A stretch of DNA of 13,834 nucleotides from Bacilli bacterium (GTDB taxonomy: Bacteria; Bacillota_I; Bacilli_A; RFN20; CAG-288), in the NCBI GenBank assembly GCA_900763245.1, contig CAAFJQ010000047.1, forward strand, positions 1 to 13,834, written 5' to 3'. The position numbers and the translations under genes are program-made. Shown here piece after piece: positions 1 through 8,091 of the stretch; within the stretch, counting starts at the first letter, position 1; each line of letters opens with the position of its first letter. The notes below the pieces were generated by a model, which was not told where the DNA came from, did no database searches, and saw only the letters and a list, made by a program, of their open reading frames with translations.

Positions 1-1150
1 CGTCTCTGAAGAGTGCTGTGGTGTAGGTGTAAAGTGGATCCGCGAACAGCTCATCTGAGGAGGCTAGTGAAACAATATCTCCGAAGTTCATGACAGCTAT
101 CTTATCGCACAAGTATTTGACGACAGATAGGTCATGAGCGATAAAAAGAATGGAAAGATTTCTTTTTTCTTTTAAGTCGTTGAGTAGGTTGATGACCTGA
201 GCACGGATTGATACATCAAGTGCGGAGATCGGTTCATCGCAGATGAGAAGCTTCGGATTCATGACGAGTGCTCTTGCGATACCGACACGCTGTCTTTGTC
301 CGCCTGAGAATTCATGCGGATAACGAGAACAGTAATCTTCTATCAATCCGACTTCCTTTAAGACAGAGACGACTTTCTCATGGTTCTCTTTTCTGTTGTG
401 AAAGCCCTGAATCTTCAAGCCTTCCGAAATGATTTCTTCGACTGTCATATGAGGATCAAGAGAATCGATAGGATCCTGGAAAATCATCTGGATTTCACTG
501 AGAAGCGCATCATCGACATGACGGTTATCGTATTTGATCTGTTTGATCTTTGCTTTCTGAATTCTCTTGGTTTCCTTGATATGAAGCTGAATCGCTTCTA
601 TCTTTTCTTTCTTTGCTTCTTCAGAAAGAGAAGAATCGGCTTTGATCTTCTTAATTTCTGCTTTTCCTTTCTTTGTCGTCCATTTGATCTCTTTCTCGTT
701 CCATCTTGAACCAGCCTGAATACGATATCCTTTATAGTAGACAGAACCGGACGTGGCAGGATAGAGTCTCATGATTGTTCTTCCTGTCGTTGATTTTCCG
801 CATCCGGATTCTCCGACTAAGCCCATGCATTCTCCTTCATGAATCTGGAAGGAGATGCCATGGACTGCCTTAAGCCAGGTCTGATTCGGAAAATGACCGA
901 TGGTGAAGAACTCTTTCAGGTGATTGACAGACAAAAGGACATGATTTGATACATATTCCTGACGGAATTTGACTTTAGAGTGACTGTTGACAGCAATCTC
1001 TTTGGTCTCCATTCTGTCATCATTCGATTCGTTGAAATGATGTTCGACATCTTCCTCGAAAGGATCAGAAGATGAAAAACGTCCGGTCAAAGATGCATTC
1101 TCACGAATTTCAGGCAGAAGGTTGTCTTTTTTCTTTCTGTTTTTTCTCAT
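1..1150 (-). CDS. oppF: OppF, oligopeptide ABC transporter ATP-binding protein (3' end beyond window)
   Basis: Cytoplasmic ATPase subunit of an oligopeptide importer; it would pair with OppD to power OppB/OppC. The window holds 383 codons without a stop; the C-terminus lies past the left edge. Visible motifs: Walker A GESGCGKS (residues 113-120), Q-loop IFQDP (Q225), signature SGGQRQR (from 282), Walker B LLICDEP (301-307, catalytic E306), D-loop SALD, and switch His339. All catalytic residues are present, so it should hydrolyse ATP. The start is ATG 1150, nine bases after AGGAGG (1160-1165), inside the last codons of oppD, giving a 41-base overlap. Two oddities: about 70 polar residues precede the first strand of the ATPase fold, and about 70 Lys/Glu-rich residues (147-216, no proline) separate Walker A from the Q-loop, where relatives have a short loop. 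An internal Met47 is a weaker start because no ribosome binding site precedes it. Confidence 0.93.
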   Translation of the reverse strand, partial: MRKNRKKKDNLLPEIRENASLTGRFSSSDPFEEDVEHHFNESNDDRMETKEIAVNSHSKVKFRQEYVSNHVLLSVNHLKEFFTIGHFPNQTWLKAVHGISFQIHEGECMGLVGESGCGKSTTGRTIMRLYPATSGSVYYKGYRIQAGSRWNEKEIKWTTKKGKAEIKKIKADSSLSEEAKKEKIEAIQLHIKETKRIQKAKIKQIKYDNRHVDDALLSEIQMIFQDPIDSLDPHMTVEEIISEGLKIQGFHNRKENHEKVVSVLKEVGLIEDYCSRYPHEFSGGQRQRVGIARALVMNPKLLICDEPISALDVSIRAQVINLLNDLKEKRNLSILFIAHDLSVVKYLCDKIAVMNFGDIVSLASSDELFADPLYTYTTALFRD

Positions 1151-2696
1151 ATTCTTTTTCCTCCTCAAGTGCACGCTCGATTCGGCTTACAATGATTTTG
1201 GGCATTGTAACCTTTGGAGCGAATTTTTCGTATAACAGCCAAGTAGATGCTTTATGTGTCTCGGTGATAGAAAATTCCGGTGGTTCGTATTCGAAGTCGA
1301 TTTTCAGGGCATATTTGTTTCTTTCGGCAAAGGCATCTCCTTTTGGCGGATGGATGAGGTTAGGAGGCGTGCCGGGGATAGCTTCCAGCTTTTCCTTGGA
1401 ATCGATATCAGGGATAGAGGAGAGAAGTGCCCAAGTGTAAGGATGTCTAGGATCATAGAAGATCTCGTTGACAGTTCCCACCTCAACAATCTTACCTGCA
1501 TACATGACAGCAACTCTGTCAGCCATGTTGGCGACAACGCCCAAGTCATGCGTGATGAAGATGATGGACATGTTTCTTTCCTTCTTCAGACGATTGATCA
1601 GTTCAAGGATCTGAGCCTGAATGGTGACGTCAAGAGCGGTAGTAGGCTCATCGCAGATGAGAACGTCAGGGTTTGCAGTGAGTGCGATGGCGATGACAAT
1701 TCTCTGTCTCATACCGCCGGAGAATTCGAACGGATACTGTTTGAAACGCTGTTCAGGCTGAGGAATGCCGACTTCCTTCATGACCTGAAGTGCTTTTTCT
1801 TTGGCCATTGCTTTTGTAATCTTGGTTTTGGAGATGAAATCATCTTCGATTTCCTTTTTCTTCTTTGCAAAATCCTGCTTTGCAAATTCAAGATTGGATG
1901 ATAAGATCATCTCTTTTTTCAAATTATTGATCTTTCTTTTCTTCTCTTCTTTCAACTCTTTGTAGTACTGGCTTACTTCTTTTTTGGCGACTTTCTTTTT
2001 TTCGTTCAATGCAGCTTTCAATGCTGGATATTTGCTTTTGAACTCTGCATCGATTTTCTTTCTTTGTTCTTTACCTTCTTTTCTTAATTTCTGATATCCA
2101 TCTTTTTCTTTCTTTTTCTCCTTGGCAATTAGTTTCTTTTTCTCTTGCCTGTTTTTTCCTTTATTGACATAGAGCAAATCCTCTAGTTTCTTTTTGCTGT
2201 CAGAGAGGAAGAATTCTTCATTGGCATATGTTTTTTCTTTTTCGCCTTTTCTTTTTGATTCAGCGTTTTTCAGAGCAGTCAGTTCTTTCTGAATCTTAGA
2301 TTCATATAACTTGTTGAGCATGTTCTTATTGATCAGCATGCTCTCTGTGATCTGTTTTCCGATTTTCATGATCGGATTGAGAGAGGAAAGAGGATCCTGG
2401 AAGATCATTCCGATCTTCTTTCCTCTGATGGTGTGAAATTCTTCTTCGGATACTTTAGTCAGATCTTCGCCTTGGAAATATATGCTTCCTTCTTCAATCA
2501 TTGCAGAGGGAGAAAGAATGCCCATGATTGTTTTGGATGTGACGGATTTTCCGCTTCCGGATTCTCCGACAATACATAGGGTTTCACCTTGATATAAGTC
2601 AAAAGAGACTCCTCGTACCGCATGAACAATTCCGTGATCTGTTTTGAAAGAAACACGGAGATTGTTGACCGATAATACTTTATTCTTCTCTTTCAT
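1110..2696 (-). CDS. oppD: OppD, oligopeptide ABC transporter ATP-binding protein with long charged insert
   Basis: ATPase partner of OppF, 528 residues against about 330-360 for ordinary family members. Motifs: Walker A GESGSGKS (44-51), Q-loop IFQDP (Q100), signature SGGMRQR (326-332), Walker B VLICDEP (345-351), switch His383. The extra length is an insert at about 122-297 between Q-loop and signature, very rich in Lys and Glu, without Cys, His or Trp and with a single proline (P224) near its middle, which suggests a long helical hairpin. The C-terminal oligopeptide-transporter domain is present (PGTPPNL near 443), but the four cysteines that bind an iron-sulfur cluster in many DppD/OppD proteins are replaced (DAFAERNKYALKID, then ASTWLL), as I recall for streptococcal AmiE. 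The start is ATG 2696, one base after the oppC stop, with AGGAAG eight bases upstream; a GTG at 2705 sits too close to that site. Confidence 0.95.
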   Translation of the reverse strand: MKEKNKVLSVNNLRVSFKTDHGIVHAVRGVSFDLYQGETLCIVGESGSGKSVTSKTIMGILSPSAMIEEGSIYFQGEDLTKVSEEEFHTIRGKKIGMIFQDPLSSLNPIMKIGKQITESMLINKNMLNKLYESKIQKELTALKNAESKRKGEKEKTYANEEFFLSDSKKKLEDLLYVNKGKNRQEKKKLIAKEKKKEKDGYQKLRKEGKEQRKKIDAEFKSKYPALKAALNEKKKVAKKEVSQYYKELKEEKKRKINNLKKEMILSSNLEFAKQDFAKKKKEIEDDFISKTKITKAMAKEKALQVMKEVGIPQPEQRFKQYPFEFSGGMRQRIVIAIALTANPDVLICDEPTTALDVTIQAQILELINRLKKERNMSIIFITHDLGVVANMADRVAVMYAGKIVEVGTVNEIFYDPRHPYTWALLSSIPDIDSKEKLEAIPGTPPNLIHPPKGDAFAERNKYALKIDFEYEPPEFSITETHKASTWLLYEKFAPKVTMPKIIVSRIERALEEEKEYEKKQKEKRQPSA

Positions 2697-2697
2697 A

Positions 2698-4560
2698 TTA
2701 ATCACTTCCTTTCAATGAGGGATTCAAAGCATCGCGCAGACCATTGCCGAAGAGGTTGAAACAGATCATCATCAATGCTAAGACAACTGAGGGGAAAATG
2801 AGCAAGTATGCGTAGCTGTTGATGTATTTTTGATTGTCACTGAGGATAACACCTAAGGAAGAGAGGCCTTTGAGACCGATTCCTAAATAGGAAATACTTG
2901 CTTCCGAGAAGATGACAGATGGAATCATCAAGACAGAGGAGGTAACAATTGTTCCTAATGAGTTAGGCAGAATGTGAGTGAAGATAAGTCGTGTATCCTT
3001 CGCACCCAAGCTTCTCGATGCAAGGACATATTCTCGCCTTTTGAAACGATAGAACTGCGTTCGTGTAATAGAGGATGTTGATATCCATCCTGTAAGACAC
3101 ATCGCTAGAACAAAGACACCAAAATTCTGTCCGAGATGTAAGACGCAAAGCGTGACAATGACAATCCAAGGTATATATCCTAAGATATCTACAATACGTT
3201 CCATGACAAGGTCGACTGTTCCACCGAAGTAACCTTCGATAGCGCCATAGATCATACCGAAGAGGAATGTGATGAAAGCGATAAGAACACCGATAGCCAA
3301 AGAGTTTCTTGTTCCTTCAGCAACATATTTCAGCATATCTTTTCCTTGTGCGTTTGTTCCTAAAATGTGAACGGGCATTTTAGAATACCCTAAATATTTA
3401 TAATAAGTGACAACACAATCTAAGTTGATGACAGAGATAAGACCTTCTGATGCGGTTTGTTTGGTGACTGACTTGATCGGACACTTTTCTTCGCTTAGGA
3501 CTTTGAAGGACGAGGGGCCGACATTGAAATCATAGCTCATGTATCCCTTTTTGATGTAGTCTTTGACTTGAGTTTCTCCGATCACCATGTTTTTATCGCC
3601 GTATTTTGCATTGTAGGTGTCATAAGAGAAAGAGCAATATTTGATGACAGCATTGAATAATGAAACGTCAGCTCCGTTAAGAAGAAATTCTTTATTGTAC
3701 AGGGCTTGTGCGGCATCCTTGAATTCATAGACGGTATTGCCGTTATCTGAAACGGATAAGGATTTCAAGAAGACAGCTTTTCCTTCATTGGTAATAGGAT
3801 CGACAGAGAAGGAAACGGAGAAGGAATTAACAGGAAGGTCTTTGATGAAATCATCAAGGATGATACTGACTTTGTCATATTGATACGAGTCTTTTAAGAC
3901 GGTGATGCTCTTTGTTTCTTCTCCTTCCGCATAATTGATAAAGACATCATAGGAAGAGTTGCCATAATTGACAGGTTCTAATCCAGAGTCGATTTCGAAT
4001 GTCAGAGAAACGTTGGATTTAGAAGAGATGCGTAGGGTATCCGTTGCAATGGAGGCTGTTTCATCTTTAGAAGTGTTTGCAATGCGGATATAGCCATTAT
4101 GAGCGAAGGAATATACATTGTTCGTATATCCGTCATAGACCTTCAACGTATCCATGAGGATGGAATTGTTATCTAATTTAGTAGTGGCGGAGGGATAACC
4201 GGTCGATTCATCATAGATAACATCTTTGTATTTTTTTGTTCCGTCAAGGAATCCTGTTCCCGCTTTGAAGATTTTAGGTGCGAGAAAAGTTTCATCGGCG
4301 TGTGTCTGAGTGACATCAAATGGTAAAGCGGAAGGAAGAATCAAAGCCAAGAGAATCATGATGCCAAGAATGACAGTTGCAACGATGCTGGATTTGTTTT
4401 TGCAGAAACGAATCATCGCATCTTTTGCAAAAGTGACAGGTTTTCCTTTGAATTTGACGTCGGTGATAGTCTCATCTTTTTGTGCGAATTCAAATTCTTT
4501 TTCATCCAATGAAATAGAATGTGTTTTTCCAGAGGAATCGCGATAATTGAAGTTTTCCAT
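2698..4560 (-). CDS. oppC: OppC, oligopeptide ABC transporter permease with large external domain
   Basis: Membrane permease that forms the peptide channel with OppB; 620 residues, about twice the usual 300. Residues 1-55 are cytoplasmic. Helix 1 is about 57-76. The canonical permease resumes at HILGTNAQGKDML (398-410), followed by five hydrophobic helices between 417 and 602. The coupling (EAA) loop is EYVLASRSLGAKD (510-522), the surface that touches OppD/OppF. Between helix 1 and the canonical part, residues about 78-397 should lie outside the cell. Residues 120-280 alternate short hydrophobic strands with polar turns and look like a beta-sandwich, perhaps a galactose-binding-like fold (inference only). 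The start is ATG 4560, one base after the oppB stop TAA, with GGGGGA upstream; the stop TAA is likewise one base before oppD. Such spacing suggests translational coupling. Permease identity is secure; the function of the extra domain is unknown. Confidence 0.94.
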   Translation of the reverse strand: MENFNYRDSSGKTHSISLDEKEFEFAQKDETITDVKFKGKPVTFAKDAMIRFCKNKSSIVATVILGIMILLALILPSALPFDVTQTHADETFLAPKIFKAGTGFLDGTKKYKDVIYDESTGYPSATTKLDNNSILMDTLKVYDGYTNNVYSFAHNGYIRIANTSKDETASIATDTLRISSKSNVSLTFEIDSGLEPVNYGNSSYDVFINYAEGEETKSITVLKDSYQYDKVSIILDDFIKDLPVNSFSVSFSVDPITNEGKAVFLKSLSVSDNGNTVYEFKDAAQALYNKEFLLNGADVSLFNAVIKYCSFSYDTYNAKYGDKNMVIGETQVKDYIKKGYMSYDFNVGPSSFKVLSEEKCPIKSVTKQTASEGLISVINLDCVVTYYKYLGYSKMPVHILGTNAQGKDMLKYVAEGTRNSLAIGVLIAFITFLFGMIYGAIEGYFGGTVDLVMERIVDILGYIPWIVIVTLCVLHLGQNFGVFVLAMCLTGWISTSSITRTQFYRFKRREYVLASRSLGAKDTRLIFTHILPNSLGTIVTSSVLMIPSVIFSEASISYLGIGLKGLSSLGVILSDNQKYINSYAYLLIFPSVVLALMMICFNLFGNGLRDALNPSLKGSD

Positions 4561-4561
4561 A

Positions 4562-5593
4562 TTACTTTTCCCCCATTCTGATTCTCGGATCAAGGAATCC
4601 GTAGGATAAGTCTAAAATGATACCGGCGCCTAGACCGATACTGGTGAATAATGCCATATCCGCCATAAGTAAGTTGTAATCTTTTGCAGTCAGTGCCTCA
4701 TAGAAGAGATGACCGATTCCAGGAATGTTATAGAGTGTTTCTAGAATCATGGAACCGGAGAGGATACCGACAACCTCGGCTAAAATAGAAGGCAAAATCG
4801 GAACCATGGCATTTCTTAAGGCGTGTCTCATGACGGACTGTTTCTTTGTAAGTCCTTTTGTTCTTGCAAGCAGCAGATAGTCAGAAGACAGGACATCGCA
4901 TAATTCAGCTCTTGTAAAACGACAGTATCCGCAGATGCTAGAGAACGATAAGGAAACGACAGGGATGACATAGGCCGCTGCTTTTACGGATAATGGAGAG
5001 GAGGATTTGGCCCACTCAGTCGGAAGAAGTTTCCACATATATCCGAAGGTGAGAATCAAGAAAGTGATGATGACAAAACTGGGAACAGAGATGAAGATCA
5101 TGACCAAAGTGGAGATGATATGATCGGTGGGCTTGTTTTTCTTCAGTGCAGCAAGGATACCTAAAGCGATACCTAAAGGAACGGAAAGAAGAACGGAAAT
5201 GATATTGACATAGATGGTTACAGGAAGACCGTCACCGATGATTTTCATGACGGAAGTATTCTGCTGTACGGATTTGCTATATCCCCAATCCCATGATGTG
5301 AAGATATTCTTCAGCCAAGAGAAGTACTGTCCTAAGATCGGTGCTCTATAGAAGTAGACATTGGAATCTGCGATGGTTGCTGTATATAGCGGTGTTCCTA
5401 ATTGGCTGTTCAATTCACTTGTCTGTATCAAATAGCCAAGCGTTGCCTGTTTGGAATAGTATTGGATTTGTTGGGCGCTTGTTCCGACCGGCTTTTCAAA
5501 AGGCAAAAGCTGGATTAGGATAAATGTCAGTGACAGAATGATGAATAAAGTGACAAGAGCGAGTAGAACACGCTTGATGATATATTTGACCAT
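4562..5593 (-). CDS. oppB: OppB, oligopeptide ABC transporter permease
   Basis: Second channel-forming permease, 343 residues. Helix 1 is at about 8-30 (after MVKYIIKRVL). An external segment of about 85 residues (31-115) follows, longer than a minimal OppB and ending in the family pattern WDWGYS (101-106). Five further hydrophobic helices lie between 124 and 333. The coupling loop DYLLLARTKGLTKKQ (238-252), followed by HALRNAMVPI, is the site that docks an ATPase subunit. The C-terminus YGFLDPRIRMGEK is typical of OppB/DppB. The start is ATG 5593, with AAAGGAG six to seven bases upstream; an in-frame upstream extension to 5644 has no such site and would run into the hairpin downstream of oppA. 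The stop TAA is one base before the oppC start. Confidence 0.95.
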   Translation of the reverse strand: MVKYIIKRVLLALVTLFIILSLTFILIQLLPFEKPVGTSAQQIQYYSKQATLGYLIQTSELNSQLGTPLYTATIADSNVYFYRAPILGQYFSWLKNIFTSWDWGYSKSVQQNTSVMKIIGDGLPVTIYVNIISVLLSVPLGIALGILAALKKNKPTDHIISTLVMIFISVPSFVIITFLILTFGYMWKLLPTEWAKSSSPLSVKAAAYVIPVVSLSFSSICGYCRFTRAELCDVLSSDYLLLARTKGLTKKQSVMRHALRNAMVPILPSILAEVVGILSGSMILETLYNIPGIGHLFYEALTAKDYNLLMADMALFTSIGLGAGIILDLSYGFLDPRIRMGEK

Positions 5594-5646
5594 TTTGAAC
5601 TCCTTTCTATAAAATGCTAAATGAAATTTGATTATTTGAGACAAAA

Positions 5647-5674
5647 GACTGAACTGAGTCAGCTCAGTTCAGTC
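5647..5674 (-). terminator. Hairpin between oppA and oppB, probable partial terminator or mRNA stabiliser
   Basis: A perfect 12-bp inverted repeat (GACTGAACTGAG / CTCAGTTCAGTC, loop TCAG) lies 20 bases after the oppA stop and about 50 bases before the oppB start. On the minus strand it is followed by TTTTGT, a short U-tract, so termination should be incomplete. In oligopeptide and other binding-protein operons such structures usually allow more receptor than permease to be made, by attenuation or by protecting the upstream mRNA from 3' decay. On the plus strand it is followed by six T, but no plus-strand gene reads towards it. Confidence 0.75.
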
Positions 5675-5694
5675 CTTTTTTGGCTTTTCAGAAT

Positions 5695-8025
5695 TTAGTA
5701 GACTAATTCACCATTGACAATCTCGGCATCGCCTAAGACCAATGCTTCATAGATGGCATCATAGGAATAGGCGTTTCCGTCGTAGATGATATCTCCTGTA
5801 ACCCAGTTGGTGTGGGCACCCCAGGAAAGTGTGAATGTGGAACGAGAGTTAGAGCAAAGGGTATTCATGAAGTTGATCGGATCAAGTGTGGAACCGGAGA
5901 TAGATGCAAAAGCAAAATCAAATTTTCCTACCAATGTCATATTGTAGTAGATGTCAGACCATACCGCCGGTGCGAAGCTATCTACATCTAACTTGACGCC
6001 TTTTTCAAGACCGACTGCGTTGAAGGCATCTTCAATGTATTTTTCAATTGCACTGCCTTCTTCCTGAAGCTGCGATTCATTCTGATAGGCGACTTGTACT
6101 GTGATTGTTGTCGGGTTCTCTTTGGTTCCGGCTTTATAATGGCCGTCAGCAAGTTCTTTATCGATGGCACGAGAGAATAATTGCTGTGAAGCTTCTAAGT
6201 TGAAACCATGAGTTTCAGGATAGTAGTTCTTTATCGCTTTCTTATGGGCTTCTGTTGAGTTATAGGAGATATGTTTGATAGGATCGATTTCATATAAGTC
6301 AGAGAAGAAAGAGTCGCCGACATCTGCAGAGACAAGATTGGCAAGTTCGACACGGTTGATGGATGTGTAGACGCCGTTGATGAAGTCATCATTGCTCATG
6401 ATCGGTTTGCATTGATAGTAATCCGCTTCATTTGGTGTCTGATAATCAGCCATGACTTCTCCGCCGGCTTTGAAAATGTTTTCCCATTCAGCCTGATTGA
6501 GCGCGTTGACCTGAAGTTTCCAGACGGAATCACCTTCGACAAAGTACTTATAGGGTTTGTCTCCTGCTTCCTGTTCCGCAACGGAAGAAGGAATGCCGGA
6601 AGTATCTGTCTTACCTGCTTTGAAGTTCTTATAGTTTGCAGTAGGATCCTGCTTCAATGCAGAGTTGACGTTTACTAAGATTCCAGGAATCTGATAGATG
6701 TCATAACCTGTGTCAGCTTTTTCTTTGACAGTATCGACCCAGTCTGGATTCTTGACAAAGACTAACTGGTTATCTGTACCGGTACCAACATCATATTTGG
6801 CGATTGTGTATGCGCCAAGAGATAGTGTGGTATCAGCAGGGGTGAGGTTAATCTTCTTTTCTGTATCAATGACGGTTTTTGCGTAACGGGCATTGTCGAA
6901 ACTGCCTTCATCAATCTTACCATCCGCTTTCAATGTCGTGACGAGGGTGTAGAATTCCTCGTTGATAGGTGTCAACAGACGATCCGATAAGTGATACATC
7001 GCACCGAACTGGTCGGTTTTGTGTGTGAAGTCGACTTCGATGGTTTCTTCATCGAGTTTCTTGTATCCGACGTTCTTCCAAGCTTCTTTTGCTGCTTCTG
7101 TTGTCATACCGCCTTCTGCGGTTGCACCTAAGTAAGCCTGTGCACCTTCGATTTCGGAAGTATCATCTGCATACTGGAAATAATAATAGTTTCCGTAACT
7201 ATAAGTCATCAATACTTTCAGTGCGAAAATATAATCGTCGACAGTGACTTCTCTATTGTTGAACGAAGAGATTTCTTTGCTGTCGATTGTCTTCGTTGAT
7301 GCTGTCTTGAACTTCAATCCGCTGTTTTTGCCTGTCTTGACACGGAGTTTCCATTTTTTGGAAGAACCTGTTGTTTCATAATCTTCATCAAGCGGGATAG
7401 GTGCATCATCTAATGCGAGCGAACCATACCATTCGTATTCTTCTTTATAAGTCTTGTTGGCATCAAGCTTCTTGACCAATCTATTATCAAATAAGGAAGA
7501 AGTGATGTAACTGACTAATTGGGATGTGCCGGTATCAGAAGCATCGATACGCGAAAGGGTTCCCTCGACAGAAGCAGCGGCAGTGTGATAATAGCTTCTA
7601 TATTCTTCCTTCGGCTCTTGTTCAGCTGTCATTGCAGTTTTGATTTTGCCTTCTCTTAAAGCTCCGAAACCATAGTTTTTGACATTCTTAGAGACGGGCA
7701 ATTGAATTCTTTCACTGATAAGTGTATAACCGCCGGATCCATAAAGAGGAATGCCAGTGAGATGGTTCTTCTGGGCATATCCTTCCATTTGACCCAACAG
7801 ATCGGTTTTCTGCTCAGCGGATAAACCGGTAAGATTCAATTTTCCTGTATAAGTAGAACCTGTATAGACTGGTTTTTCATCCGTCGGGACGACTGGAGTG
7901 ATTTCAGTATCTTTTCCACCGGATTCCGGTGTATCGGTTGTAGGGCTATCTGAAGTTTTTCCTCCGCAACCGGCGAGCATGAGAACAGAAAGAAGAGAAA
8001 CAAACATTGCTTTCGTTTTTTTCAT
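5695..8025 (-). CDS. oppA: OppA-type peptide-binding lipoprotein
   Basis: Extracellular solute-binding protein (SBP_bac_5 type) of the oligopeptide transporter, 776 residues, larger than the usual 540-660. It starts with a lipoprotein signal: MKKTK, a hydrophobic core, and lipobox LAGC with Cys20 as the lipidated residue. A Gly/Ser/Thr/Pro linker follows to about residue 50. Family patterns include WKLRVKTG and a following EVTVDDYIFALKVL (the receptor-domain WxFxLRxG...vTAxDvvfS region), LGAYTIAKYDVG, FVKNPDW, and SNDDFINGVYTSINRVELA in the second lobe. The start ATG 8025 has AAGGAGG (8036-8042) ten bases upstream. As first gene of the opp operon it stands behind the promoter at 8092-8120 and ahead of the hairpin at 5647-5674, which should raise its level over the permease genes. 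Peptide binding is inferred from family and operon; ligand length and sequence cannot be read from the sequence. Confidence 0.93.
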   Translation of the reverse strand: MKKTKAMFVSLLSVLMLAGCGGKTSDSPTTDTPESGGKDTEITPVVPTDEKPVYTGSTYTGKLNLTGLSAEQKTDLLGQMEGYAQKNHLTGIPLYGSGGYTLISERIQLPVSKNVKNYGFGALREGKIKTAMTAEQEPKEEYRSYYHTAAASVEGTLSRIDASDTGTSQLVSYITSSLFDNRLVKKLDANKTYKEEYEWYGSLALDDAPIPLDEDYETTGSSKKWKLRVKTGKNSGLKFKTASTKTIDSKEISSFNNREVTVDDYIFALKVLMTYSYGNYYYFQYADDTSEIEGAQAYLGATAEGGMTTEAAKEAWKNVGYKKLDEETIEVDFTHKTDQFGAMYHLSDRLLTPINEEFYTLVTTLKADGKIDEGSFDNARYAKTVIDTEKKINLTPADTTLSLGAYTIAKYDVGTGTDNQLVFVKNPDWVDTVKEKADTGYDIYQIPGILVNVNSALKQDPTANYKNFKAGKTDTSGIPSSVAEQEAGDKPYKYFVEGDSVWKLQVNALNQAEWENIFKAGGEVMADYQTPNEADYYQCKPIMSNDDFINGVYTSINRVELANLVSADVGDSFFSDLYEIDPIKHISYNSTEAHKKAIKNYYPETHGFNLEASQQLFSRAIDKELADGHYKAGTKENPTTITVQVAYQNESQLQEEGSAIEKYIEDAFNAVGLEKGVKLDVDSFAPAVWSDIYYNMTLVGKFDFAFASISGSTLDPINFMNTLCSNSRSTFTLSWGAHTNWVTGDIIYDGNAYSYDAIYEALVLGDAEIVNGELVY

Positions 8026-8035
8026 AATTTAAATA

Positions 8036-8070
8036 CCTCCTTAAGGTGTTACCTTTCCGCCGGTGATCAC
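8036..8070 (-). promoter_or_regulatory. oppA leader: ribosome binding site with small upstream hairpin
   Basis: AAGGAGG at 8036-8042 is a near-perfect Shine-Dalgarno sequence ten bases before the oppA ATG. Directly upstream a short hairpin can form (AAGGT, loop AAC, ACCTT), whose 3' arm abuts the ribosome binding site and could partly pair with it. Further upstream is the 8-base palindrome GTGATCAC. The sites are visible; a regulatory role is speculation. Confidence 0.5.
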
Positions 8071-8091
8071 TTCGACGAAAAGAGTGTAAAC

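Noticed and set aside
1254..1901. A 215-codon open frame on the plus strand, and several others of 60-145 codons on both strands
   Set aside because: They lie antisense or out of frame within well-supported genes, have no family patterns or ribosome binding sites, and their low-complexity composition mirrors the coding strand.
1840..2320. T/C-rich, repeat-like stretch on the plus strand, first considered a simple-sequence repeat
   Set aside because: It is the complement of the Lys/Glu codons of the OppD insert; there is no regular repeat unit and the oppD frame stays open throughout.
2696..2705. GTG at 2705 as the oppD start
   Set aside because: It is part of the ribosome binding region (AGGAAGTG) with almost no spacing; ATG 2696 has proper spacing and sits one base after the oppC stop.
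5647..5680. The oppA-oppB hairpin as a plus-strand terminator (six T on the plus side)
   Set aside because: No plus-strand gene or promoter was found upstream of it; the T-run is more simply the A-rich 5' flank of the minus-strand hairpin.
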